The position numbers and the translations under genes are program-made. Below, piece by piece: positions 47,901 to 57,884 of a stretch of 64,000 nucleotides of DNA. Source of the stretch: Pempheris klunzingeri. Its lineage: Eukaryota > Chordata > Actinopteri > Acropomatiformes > Pempheridae. The notes below the pieces were generated by a model. That model was not told the DNA's origin and searched no databases. It was given only the letters and a program-made list of their open reading frames with translations. The stretch's first letter is position 1; every line of letters starts with the position of its first letter. The DNA lies in the NCBI RefSeq assembly GCF_042242105.1, contig NC_092019.1, positions 17,901,328 to 17,965,327 of the forward strand. The letters run 5' to 3'.

Positions 47901-50900
47901 CCTACATTATGTGGGTTAATTTCTTTTTTCTTTCTTTTTTCCTTCAAATACAGTAAAACATTAACACGCCCTAAGCCCTATTTACTGGATATACTTCATC
48001 ATCTAGAGCTATAAGCAAATCAGACATCCGGATGTACTACTGGCCCTAGATACATATTCAGACACGTGGTACTGCACAGCTGCAGTAATTGCAGTGACCT
48101 GATGTCCTCCAGCTGTAACTGGCTGGACTGAACTCTGACAGGGTGACCACTACCCTGACGTCTTTGGCTAGTTTGATTTAGTGGGACACTTGAAACTCCC
48201 CAAAACACGTCAGTGTGATAGAAAAGCTCCGACCTGCCACGAGTCACATCACTTTGCAGGAAGTATTACAGACACGTACTGATAATTAGCAGATAAAAAA
48301 ATGTCAGAGCGCTTTGCTTATTAGTCACAGTAAGAAGAAACATTATGCTTATACAACATCAGCATGTTAACATTGTCATTGTTGTCATGCTGATGTTAGC
48401 ATTTAGATCTCAAGTCTGAGAGCAGCCTCACAGAGCCTTCAGCATGGCTGTAGATTCCTAGTCTTGTTAAATGAAACGCAATTACAAATAATATGCTCAT
48501 TATTTGTTGAATGTTTTATTCATTTTAACTGTATGTTACATTGTCAGGAAACACTGAGGATCCTGAGAGAAAAAGAGAGAAACAGACAACTGGAAAACTG
48601 GAAAATGCAGCAGCTGGAGGCCAAACCTGTTACAGAAACCAAGATGAGTGATATTGAGACAGAAGAACAACGTCTTACACAATCAGAAGAGGAGACTTTT
48701 GTGGATGATCTTACTGAGGAACTCATTAGCCCCCAATCAATAAATGGGATGTTGGTGTCTAAAGAAGTGGAGGAACAGTATCAAACTCCAGATGATGTGG
48801 CCACTAACAGTACTGTTGTTTCCTTTTTGCACTCTGAGCCCACTGACAACCGCCGTAAATCAGTGCGTAAAGGCTTTTCTGGACGGCAACAAGTGATCAA
48901 AACAGATGAATGGATAGAGATGGCGGTGAGAGGAGAACAAGTTGGGGTCCATACAGACGAAGAAGAGAAAATGCTTGAAACTCACATGATGACAAAGGAG
49001 CCAAGGGTGACCTCGAACCACAGGGTACAATCTGCTCCTAATCTGGATCATTATCACAATGTGGCAGCTGATCCATTAAGACACAACACAACGGGACCAC
49101 ATGCTTTCTTACTTGGTGAATATCCAGATGTTGACTACCCAACAAGCGAAGATAGTACTTTACAGCTTCCTTACCAGCCAAAAATATCCAGTGAGAAGCC
49201 TGAGCATTTTAGACCACCAGGAGAAGGATTAATATCAACACAGAGAGACTCTGATTCCCAGTCTGTTTACCAGGATCTGAGGAGAATTTCTGGAGACATG
49301 AAGACATCTGCAGAGGCTTGGGGTTTCTCCAAAAACTTGAAGTCACCCGGGTTACGGAGGAGGAGGCCAATCAGTGCCCATCAGACCCCCTCTACTCAGA
49401 CATCTAAGCAGTTCTCCCAGGGTTCAAGACAGACTTGTTCTGCTTCAGGCAACTACACTTTCTCTGACATTGATTCAGACTACAATCTAAATATCAAGAG
49501 AAACAATGCTCCTTCTGCCCAAACCTCTGATTCACACCGGGTGCTAAAGCTGGGCTCCCTGAAGCCGAACCAAGGGATGTTTTGGAACATGCATAATAGA
49601 GTCTCTCCAGACCCCCAGACGTTGTCTGAATCTGAGCTGCCAGATGTTAACCACAATAACAAAAGGCCCAAATTGAAAACCCAAAGGAGTGCCTCCATTC
49701 CCAACATCATGATTGAAGGAGGCCGTGGACTTCATCTGCACTCCAGTAGCCCGTACACATTACCCCGAGCAGAGAATACACGTCTTCCCATCTCAGGACA
49801 CCATCCAAATGGGCAGCACTCGCCTCTGGAGGGTCTTTTGGAAAGAGCCAAAGAGAGAGTGAGGGACAGAGATGGATTCAAAGGAGACAGAAATGTGGAA
49901 CCATCCAATTTGAGGTCAAGGTATCCTCCTCCTTCCCCCTCGTTTTCCACCACGCCATCGCCACCAACCAGCAATGGAGACAGAGACACAGAGTTGGAGG
50001 GGGAGGTGGCGCTAATGAGACACAGAGCTCTCACAGTGAGTAAAGGATGGAAGGAGCAGCTAGTGGACGGAGATGGAGATGAGAAGAGGGACAGGTTAGT
50101 ATGACAAAGGGTCCCTCACATATTTTCCATTGTTTGACTAATTAACATGTGTGGGTTTGGTTTTGAGAGACACCAACACAGAAACACAAACTTACACAAA
50201 GTCTCCACAAAGCATCAGTGTAGTTCAGGAACACACCAAACCACTGAGTAAAAAGTGAACCAAAACATAAAACTGATCAGTTAAAAAAGTTTGTTAAGGA
50301 AGCCATGCAAATACTGTAGGAACAATGATAGAAACAATCATTCTACAACTAAAGCTTTAAAAGTATGTCACTCACTATCAAAGAAAACATGCAAAAATCA
50401 CACATCATTCATAAAAGTGACATGAGAGGCAAGAGTGGTACATAATTTCATTTTCCCAATTAAACTGAACTGTAGCAGTCTCTCAATCTTTGCACCTCAA
50501 ACTCAGATCTGGATAACGTAGAGCAAGTTGAGCCACAGTTTAGTTTCCTAATGGCCACAGTTTTAGTTTAGAGACACGCAGAAACATTATTATTATTATT
50601 ATTATTATTTAGGGGTTTAGCAGGTTTGTGCCTCAGAACAGGCACAGAACTGGATTACCAAGAGTATGTAGAGTGAGTAGAGCTTTTGTAAACTTGTGTT
50701 ATTTTTGATCCAGCTGTGAAAAGAACACTTCACCTTCTGGATACTGTAAGGCACAACCTCCAAATATGACAATTCAGACAAAGTATATCATCTCTTCTAG
50801 ATCTCTCTAAGATCTCTACTTCTTTTTAAGCTGTCAATTCTGTACTATTGAAATGAGTTTTCAGTACTGAGTAGGCTGGTAATGGACAGACTGTTGTGTG

Positions 50901-51578
50901 AGAATGGAAAGTTATAATTACCCTGAAATTTCGTGTTTCTAACCACAAAGCACACTTTAAGTCCTAATTACCACAATGAATGCATTTTATTATGCAAAAA
51001 ATATTGATTGTTTCCATCAGGTACTCCACAGGACACGTTTTTCCTTGTTAAATGGCCAATTTAATTACTTTCCACTAATTTAAGACTTATACAGCATATT
51101 ATACCAGAGCATTATTTAAGGTTGTTGTATATTTTAATGTTCTGATGATTCTCATAGTTTGCATTTTTAAACACCATGCAAAATGTATTGCTACTGTATT
51201 TTGAATGCCAATTTCAGGTTTTTTAAAGCTCCTTAAACAGCATTAGTCCATGTAATTATAATAATAAAATCACACTGCATTATTCAGTTTGAGACAGAGT
51301 GGCAGCTCTTGAAGGAAAAATGAACCTGAACACGTTCAGTAGTGGGGATAGTACTTGTAAAGTAAATGCCCTCTGTTTCCATCTCTCCCTTCTTTAGTGT
51401 TGTGTTTTCGGACGGAGTTAATGTGGACTGGTCAGGCTGGTGCTTTGATGATGATGAAGTGATGGATCATTTACAACCTGCAGACGAGGGGCTGCTGGAG
51501 GGCATCAGCCAGTCTTTGGCCTTTTGGGATCTCCATGGACTTTCAGAGCAAGAAGACGGGGAGTGTAGTCAGGTGTAG
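35996..51578 (+). CDS. plekhg6: PLEKHG6-type Rho guanine nucleotide exchange factor, 15 coding exons
   Basis: Exons: 35996-36015 (tentative), 37929-38145, 38916-39050, 39266-39403, 39986-40081, 40202-40252, 40533-40682, 42011-42121, 43085-43234, 44851-44985, 45264-45383, 45506-45638, 47320-47435, 48548-50094, 51398-51578; phases agree and give 1099 residues. The DH domain (about 177-385) has HQQEALWELVHTELTYINKL, FHERFSSYKHYC and the hallmark KPHQRITKYPLLLKAVLK. The PH domain (about 405-525) includes LEVVALLFSDVLLMTKVQKK and SFVLVEVGELQSAMNFYIF. Family members swap GDP for GTP on Rho-type GTPases; PLEKHG6 (MyoGEF) acts on RhoA/RhoG in cytokinesis and the actin cortex. The huge exon 14 encodes a long, polar, probably disordered tail. 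Exon 2 ends at a GC donor (CAG/GCAAGT). Introns hold a Tc1 element, a hAT element, a SINE and a perfect hairpin. The 20-nt first exon is the least certain part. Confidence 0.9.
38200..38685. repeat. Dispersed fish repeat (family A), fuller copy
   Basis: The repeat starts with ATGTACATTTACTCAGG and GTACTTTACTTGAGTATTTC, then TACTTCTACTCCACTACATT. It includes GCTGCTTACACATTCATGCA and ends with CACTTTTACCCAAGTAAGAT and a GCATGACTTGC segment. This is a common percomorph non-autonomous element with no coding capacity. It lies in plekhg6 intron 2. Confidence 0.7.
40775..41245. repeat. Dispersed fish repeat (family A), copy interrupted by a SINE
   Basis: The order of segments is the same as in the 38.2 kb copy: TTACTATACTTCTACAACAT, GTACTTTTCATCTGACAGCT, ACCAGCTATAACATTAAATT, then AATAATCCAATAATATAATA. 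A SINE lies in the middle at 40968-41089. In plekhg6 intron 7. Confidence 0.65.
40968..41089 (+). mobile_element. tRNA-derived SINE nested in family A repeat, with target duplication
   Basis: A tRNA-like head with an A-box resemblance (GTAGCTAACCTGGTAGAGCA) is joined to a body fragment with GCAGCTGCATGTCATCCCCT and an A-rich end. It is flanked by AGTGCCAACTT (40957-40967) and AGTGCTAACTT (41090-41100), an 11-bp direct repeat with one mismatch that fits a target-site duplication. The central part of the SINE is missing. Confidence 0.65.
43267..44081 (-). mobile_element. Internally deleted hAT-like DNA transposon with nested LINE tail
   Basis: Terminal inverted repeats are CAGGGGTGTCCAAACTAC and its counterpart GTAATTTGGACACCCCTG, 815 bp apart. 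Flanking bases extend the symmetry (ATACC / GGTAT), so no clean 8-bp duplication could be called. On the minus strand, 43855-43640 encodes MAELRKRKRESECRKFQTR and ITEELLDVSSL...TGEDVFEAV. These resemble the N-terminal part of domesticated or active hAT transposases of the ZBED/GTF2IRD2 kind. Most of the transposase is gone. A LINE 3' end (CCCCCCGGAGATCAATAAAG) with a (CTAT)n tail sits inside at about 43345-43530. The element is in plekhg6 intron 9. Confidence 0.75.
45694..47279 (-). mobile_element. Tc1-like DNA transposon with doubled terminal repeats and broken transposase
   Basis: Ends are CACTGTGTTCCAAATTATTA and its inverse, flanked by TA on both sides (45692-45693, 47280-47281). Each end has a second inner copy (45868-45890; 47072-47092), an IR/DR arrangement like Sleeping Beauty relatives. 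The minus strand encodes a Tc1-type transposase in three overlapping frames: about 46938-46492 (N-terminal helix-turn-helix part through LFTDEC, first catalytic Asp), 46618-46385 (MFWAGIVGSELVGPF), and 46347-46060 (MQDNAPSHAAKNTIESL, second Asp, and SSPDLNPIENLW with the catalytic Glu). So DD34E residues remain but at least two frameshifts break the gene. It lies antisense in plekhg6 intron 12. Confidence 0.92.
47691..47731. repeat. (CT)n simple repeat
   Basis: Pyrimidine-rich TCTCTC run in plekhg6 intron 13, a short distance before the perfect hairpin. Confidence 0.85.
47756..47869. repeat. Perfect 45-bp inverted repeat (hairpin) in plekhg6 intron 13
   Basis: The arms 47756-47800 and 47825-47869 are exact reverse complements over 45 bp and enclose a 24-nt loop (47801-47824). 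After one mismatch the pairing continues for a further 4 bp, and CAGT/ACTG occur further out. The arms contain GGGGTAACGCCTGCACACTT and CTCCATGCCATGAGAGTTTA. Perfect identity implies a recent origin or maintenance. It may be a young fold-back MITE, or its transcript within the plekhg6 intron could form a long miRNA-like or siRNA-like hairpin. Confidence 0.9.
48350..48468 (+). repeat. 3' part of dispersed repeat family B in plekhg6 intron 13
   Basis: Contains CATCAGCATGTTAACATTGT, ATGTTAGCATTTAGATCTCA, CAGCCTCACAGAGCCTTCAG and CATGGCTGTAGATTCCTAGT. This is the same family whose longer copy is in ltbr intron 6. It ends about 80 bp before the acceptor of plekhg6 exon 14. Confidence 0.65.
50588..50610. 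repeat. (TTA)n microsatellite
   Basis: Short ATT triplet run in plekhg6 intron 14. Confidence 0.85.
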
Positions 51579-52245
51579 CTCTGACACTGGACCACGGAGT
51601 CCTGTACTCACTGGGTGGATCCAAAACTAGACTGCTAACCAATAACAGGTGACGCAACACAGGCACAAATGAACGAGGACAGCAGGCATTTTATGAAAAG
51701 CCGAAGCACACAAAAGATGATCTCCAGCAGTTCAGCAAACTTCTACTTTTCCAGTGACACAAAGGACTTCAGTCTGAATTGATGGTCAATAATGATTCTG
51801 TAATTAGTGTAAAATAATGTAATGTATTCTTTTTTAGAATAACACATGTGGCCAGTGCTTTGTGTAAATATAATGAAACACTATTTTTTATAGATTACTG
51901 TATATATTATTTATATTATTAATAATATTCCCCACTCATAGACATGAGAGTTTCAGATTATGTATAATAAAACAAATTAGACCAGATTTATCTCTTAAAT
52001 TGACTTTATTTGTAAAACATTTTGTTCTTAATAAGTGTAAACAAATCATCACATACTGTAGAACAACTGAAAACAGTTACAAAGAAAGAATACAAAACAT
52101 TTCAAATTCAACAATAGTACTGCTACAACGTCTGCTCTGGAAATACTGTATTTACAAAACTTGTGCAAACAAAAGCCGCATTGCAGGCATGAAGAAGAAG
52201 GACGCCGTGAGATCTTTCCTGTGATGCCTCCGCTTTAATGTGTCT
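51579..52245. other. Convergent 3' UTRs of plekhg6 and lag3
   Basis: The plekhg6 stop and the lag3 stop face each other 667 bp apart. AATAAA at 51966-51971 serves plekhg6. TTTATT at 52005-52010 is AATAAA for the minus-strand lag3. The two cleavage sites probably lie within a few tens of bases of each other, so the transcripts may abut or overlap. Confidence 0.65.
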
Positions 52246-54992
52246 TCACTCTTTCACTTGGTTCCTTTCTCTCTCCTCCCGTTCATTGGAGATAGTGTGA
52301 ACAATCGTCTCCAGTGCAGGGTACTGAAAAATCCTTTTCCTCTGTGGAAAGAAAAATATGCAAAATTGTTTAATGAGTAACACTGAGCCCACCTCAAGAT
52401 GTGACGCATGAATACATGAACCTATGCATCTCGATTTCAACGAGCAATTCATATTTTGTATTAATTTTTGGTTTCCATATAATAATTTTCCACATAGCAT
52501 GAAAAATCAGTGAATTAAGGTAATTTCTTTCTAGTGAAACATAATCGTGAAGTAGTGAAGCAAAACATATTCTGCAATTATGTCACTTATTTTGACAATA
52601 ATCTCCCTTATTTCAAGATTCTGCATATTTCATTGGAAAAAATATTTTAAATCTGTAAGCTCAAATCATCCCACACAACTGTCTTTCTTTTTTCATTTTT
52701 CCCTCCAAAACTCCCAGTAAAACTGAGTGCAGGTTTACTGTAATTCATTCACACACTGCTGTAGACTGCAGATGTTTACCCTTTGGTGGTTCTTGTACAT
52801 CTGAGCCAAAATCAGCAGCAGAACAACGAGGAGAAAGCTGAGACCGATCACGGCAGCCGTGTTATGTGAGAGACGTGTCGATTTTACTTCACTGAGACCA
52901 CCTACAGGGAAAAACAATACAAGAACATTCAGACCACAAGCCACAATATGACATTTTGCATGCACATCAGTCCATTATGGTTGGTTTATTTTATTTGTAG
53001 CTCAATTTCAACAGCAAAGAGAACTTACTCATCTGTTGAATGTGGTATGTTACATTTCCCAAAACGCCCTCTTTTCCGTAGAAACGACATGTCCATTCGC
53101 CCCAGTTCTCGTCTGACACCGTGTTTATGCTTAAAGTCTTCCCCTTCTGGACAGACCCAACTGACTTAGTGCCATTCAGGTCGTAGACCACATGAACCCA
53201 CTCATAGTCAGTGACCTCGCTCGTGTCAGTCAGCTGGCAAGTCAGTGTCACTGAGCCTTTTTTCTTTGACAGGTCGCTGCTGTCAACTGTGAGAAAAACA
53301 AGACAATAAAAATTATTGTTGATGGCAAAAAAAAAAAAACAACATTCAGTGGATTTTTTAAATGAATCCATTTAAGCTTACTTTTGGCAACAACAAGCTG
53401 CATATTTCGAGTCAACCGTTGTCCCTCTACAGCCCCAGAGCATCTGTACTTGCCCTCATCCCCAAGTTCAACCTCTTTCAGAGTGGCAGACTTATCCCAG
53501 GGGAACTGAGATTCGGAGGATGGAGAGAAAGAGGCAGGAAGGCGACCGGGAGCAGGATTAAAAAGAAACTCTGGCTTCAGTTTCTCCCAGACTGGGTGAG
53601 AGGGGATTAAACCATAGGAGAACACACAGGGGAATGTGACTGCAGATCCCACCGCAGTGTACACTTTGGTATTGTCTTTGGATGGTTGGATGATTCCTGT
53701 GAGAGAAAGGGAGGGAAAGAGGAGGGTTAAGGCCATCTACCGGGAAAAAAGATGAGCCAAGCTTAGCTTCATTTCTTAAGATAGTTCAGTTTGCTACATC
53801 TGTTTTGCTCAGAATCGTACCCTTCACTGCCAGTGTTGCTGAAGCTTGCCCCTCTTTGCCCTTGTATCCCACTACACAGGTCCAGCTTCCTGTCAGTCCT
53901 GCAGTTACCCTCATCCTCATAACACTGTGTGCTGTAACTTTTTTTGAGGTGATTCCAGTCTGAGGCACAAAACGGCTGTTGTTCAATGTCCACTGCACAG
54001 AGGCTCCGATAGGCCAAGGAGTCACATTACAGGTGATCGAAATGTCATTCCCCATTATGGGAGCCAATGGAGAGAAGGACACTGTAAAGGATACAGGGGA
54101 GGATGAGATTACTGACATTACACCTACTCTATGATCCATCTGTACACATACAGATGCCCAAACTTAACAAATTCATGGAGTGTGGTAAAGAATACTGCCG
54201 TTTTCAGCCAAAATGTGGGTTTTTAAGGCTGCGTGTAAGTTTCTTACCTTTAATGATTCTGAGTATGACCACTGTTTCAGAGACCTGGTCTCTATGTTCC
54301 ACTCTGCAAGAGTAACTTCCTCCATCGTCCTCCCTCACATTGTTGATTTGCAGGCTGTAATCACCACTTTCATACTGGGAGTGGGGGCATCGTACGCGTT
54401 GGTTCCCTTGCAACCAGCTAGAACCCCAGTACTGCAGACCACTCTTTTGCTTCCTCCAAACAGTGCTGTGGACCGAAGTGTCAGAAACAATCCAGTGTCA
54501 TCAGCATATAGATACATAAGTTTGAATTCGAAGGGGAGGGATAGGTGTGGTTTTGGAGGGAAATTGAGGGATTTGTAGGTGTTTGGATATGGACAGATAA
54601 AGCAAACAGGATCAAAGACATTGACGAGCTGAGGCACCAAACAAAAAGTTGTGTCTTACCCTTTGTCGGCTTCACTCCAGATGATGGCGGGAGAAGAGGA
54701 GGATGAAGAACTATATTTACAGGGCAGTACAGCCTGAGAGCCTGCTTCAGCCAGCACCTCAGTTACCTCACACTGAGCCCCTGGGGAAGAAACATGAAAA
54801 CATTCACCGTAGAACGAAAATGTGCAAAAAAATCTGTGCATCTAATGTACAGTTGAATACATATTTAAAAAAAACATTAAAATACATTTTATCGCCCAAA
54901 ACAAATTATAGAAAAAATTGTGTTCTAGAAATCTTGAATTTACCTGTCATAAGAAAAGAAATCAACCCAAAGATGAAATACTCCAGCAGCAT
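52246..54992 (-). CDS. lag3: LAG3-type inhibitory receptor with four Ig domains, 8 exons
   Basis: Exons in transcript order: 54992-54944, 54780-54660, 54465-54248, 54081-53821, 53696-53382, 53286-53029, 52901-52780, 52341-52246; phases agree and give 479 residues. A signal peptide (MLLEYFIFGLISFLM) is followed by a V-type domain split over two exons (VLPCKYS, IIWSEADKG, DDGGSYSCRVEH). Three further Ig domains, each on one exon, come next (ISITCNVTPWP...GSWTCVVGY; VTFPCVFSY...EGKYRCSGAV; VTLTCQLTD...GEWTCRFYG). A transmembrane segment (about 421-443, VIGLSFLLVVLLLILA) leads to a 36-residue tail. The tail has RIFQYPALETI, like RRFSALEQG in mammalian LAG3, and no CxC clamp for Lck, which argues against CD4. 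A clear KIEELE motif is not seen. In mammals LAG3 binds MHC class II and restrains T cells. It converges on plekhg6. Confidence 0.85.
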
Positions 54993-55177
54993 CTTGTTTG
55001 TTGCTTTTGTTTTTGATAAAACTTTAGGTTTGTTCTCTGCCCTGCTGTTAAAAAGTATTCAGAACACTTGAATGTCTTTCCCTGGTTTGATCTTTCAGCT
55101 CTGTTTTCCACCTCCTGAAGTCTGTCTTTCTCTATCACTAGCACGTCCTCCGATGTGTTTTTGAGAGTTGCGGTCGG

Positions 55178-55184
55178 TATATAT
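55178..55184 (-). promoter_or_regulatory. Candidate TATA box of lag3
   Basis: On the minus strand, ATATATA lies about 190 bp upstream of the lag3 start codon, with a CCGCCCACCT GC-box-like motif just further upstream. This would give a 5' UTR of roughly 150-160 nt. Inferred from position and motif only. Confidence 0.45.
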
Positions 55185-55189
55185 GCTCA

Positions 55190-56090
55190 GGTGGGCGGAG
55201 TGCTTGGTGGTTCCTCTTCTGATCTTGTGACTTCAGCTACAAACTGTAGTCTTGATGCGGTCGTTCAGTGTCAGCTTGGAAACTCTAAGACAGAGATGTA
55301 AATAGGGAGCCCCACTTCCTCCCACGGATTCTCTCTACTTCAGTCTGTTTCTTTCTTCACATTAAATACATTATGTAACAATATGTAACATAATTCAGTT
55401 GGCTGGTCAAATCATACACAAGACACAAGCCCAGTATAGGACCATGCTCAGTAGCATCTACAGTAAGACACACTGTATTTGTACTTCAAAATTAAATTCC
55501 CTTTTAGAAATGCATCTGTGCCGAATGTGCAGTCGAAATAGTAGTTCTCCACACTCGCAGTAAATGTTCTTTGTTTATAAATCACTGCAGCATTTTTCAC
55601 GGAAGTTGTAGTTGTTGCTTTGAAAGCGGGATGGCAAAACACCAAGCCACCCCGTCACTCCTCCGTCACTGCCAGTCATTTGCGTTAACAACCAGTGTGT
55701 ATCACCAGTATGATGAGAACAAGATCATTTAGTAATATGGTATCTCGTTCTGATGGATATTCATGAAAGTGAATCATCCCCTCCATTCTAGTTTCTTTGT
55801 TTTCCTTTTCGTCAGTTGTTACACCGCTGTATCTGCGGCAGAAACGGGCCTACACTGCCAGTCAGATGTTGTCCTGGAGCCTAATTTAACATGCCTAGTG
55901 AAAAGTGAACCAAAGGGAGTGTAGTTCATTATAAATATTTTAAAGTAGGAAAATATGACTTGAAGTTAAAAGAGAAATGTATTTTTACCTCAACTTGCTT
56001 TGGTTTTACAACTGGTGCTAATTGTATTTTCAGCATTTATTGGCATAATTGATTACAACCTTACCAGCACATTTCTGCATTTCTAGGCAG

Positions 56091-56167
<77 letters not shown>

Positions 56168-57884
56168 CAGTATCTATCTATCTATCTATCTATCTATCTC
56201 TGTCTATCTATCGAAACTGTAAGTTGAAAGCAAAGCTAGATGCACATGTAGATGCATGTTGGGATAGACTGTCACACAGATGGATAGACATACCTGAGAA
56301 TGTGTGGGTGAAACCAAAGAGCTGTTTCTCTTCATCTTGTGAAGACATTTTCCTTGGTAGCAGCCATGTGAAATTCAAATCTGTGTCATATTCGTTTCAG
56401 GACGTGGCTTCGGTGTTAAAATACAGTTGAGGCTCAGTGTTGGGGGCACATGTGCATGACTCACTGTGAGGTGGTCTTTCCTAGAGCTGATGTTTAATCA
56501 CCTCCACTATATCTGAATATGAGGTGAAGGAAAAAAACCCTCACACAGAAACAATTGAGCTTTGAACTTGAGGGAATACAGATGATTATGCTAATAAGGA
56601 TGATCTTGGAAAATAGTCAAATCAGACTATTTATGTAGAAGTTCAGCAGGTGAGTAGTTTGTTCCTGTGTGAAGGTCTCTCTGCATCGTGCCTGCTTTTG
56701 ACATAGTTTTTATATCTGACAACAGCACTAGCTTTTAACAAGTCAAGCACATTAAACATTCAAGCCTGAGATCTTCTGACTTATTGTAAACACAGCTGCG
56801 GTTTGATTTTTTATATCACGGTATTGTGATCTATATGTGTAGGTGATTAAATATAATGTTCCACTGACTTTTACTGGCAGAGGAAGCAGAGCAGAGAAAA
56901 AAAATGCTGCTGTGCTGAGAAATCTGTAATTTTGTTAAGTCAGCATTTTGTTCAGTGCTGTATTCAGGGCTGCATGGTAACATGACTGTGTGTCTGCGAT
57001 GCAAAAGCTAAGTGCGTGATAAATGTTTCTTTTGGAGATGACGGTACGGTGAAAAATACTGCATCTTAATCTTTCATTAATTCTTCAACAGATGCTTGCT
57101 TCTTCTTCTGCACATATAAATCAACATGTACTTTATATTGTACATCTTTTTCTAGCCGTGCATCCAAAGTATCTCAGCACAGTGTTTTTGTAAATGTAAA
57201 AGAAAGCTATAACTCGTAATTTTCTTGAAGCATGATCTTAATTTGGATTAAGGTAAAGGTGCAGACACACACACACACTGCACACTAAAATAAGACAGTA
57301 AGGCTACTGCAGTGTGGTTATGTTAAACCTGAATGGAATCAAATGTTAAAAATGTTTTGTCTAGTTTAAATTTCCACACACTTGCTGACGTCTTAGCAGT
57401 AATGAAATAAAGAAAAAGATCAGTCCTGGTACACTTGTTTCTTTGAAAATGACGAAATATTCCACCCAGCTCTTTACAATAGTAAGACTGAAAGTATCAG
57501 TATGTGTGTGTTTCTGTCTGTGTGCGCGCAGAGAGAGAGAGAGGAAGAGAGAAAGATTGTAAATAACAGCTTGCATGTCTCCAGGTTTTCATGTTTTCAT
57601 TCCAGCTACAGCTTTACCAGCTGATCTCACTGATTTTGTTCTTGCTCCAGTGAAAGCCTGCATACTCCCAGTTCTCTAATCCTGAAATACATTATAACCA
57701 GATACGTTGGGGAAAACCACATAAATGTAGAAGCAAGAACAATCGTAATGCATTCACAGTAATATATCATTTAAAAGCTGATATTAGATCTAAAACACCC
57801 AATCCAGTGGGGATTACATCATCCTTCAAGCACACAGCAGTGTCATACATCATGTAAGGCATGACATATTACATGTCCATAAAA
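55190..57884. other. Intergenic region with no gene seen
   Basis: AT-rich sequence between lag3 and the retrovirus-like fossil. It contains the TCTA tetranucleotide array at 56094-56210 and a short AC run near 57270. No open frame with family features was found on either strand. Confidence 0.6.
56094..56210. repeat. (TCTA)n tetranucleotide microsatellite
   Basis: About 28 units of CTAT/TCTA with two small interruptions (CAGTAT and CTGT). Likely to be length-polymorphic. Confidence 0.97.

Noticed and set aside
52246-54992. Tapasin-related protein (TAPBPL), expected from mammalian synteny
   Set aside because: The gene has four Ig domains with a V-type first domain and a LAG3-like tail. It lacks the tapasin-type N-terminal domain.
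56094-56210. CRISPR-like array
   Set aside because: Pure tetranucleotide microsatellite with no spacers, and the genome is eukaryotic.
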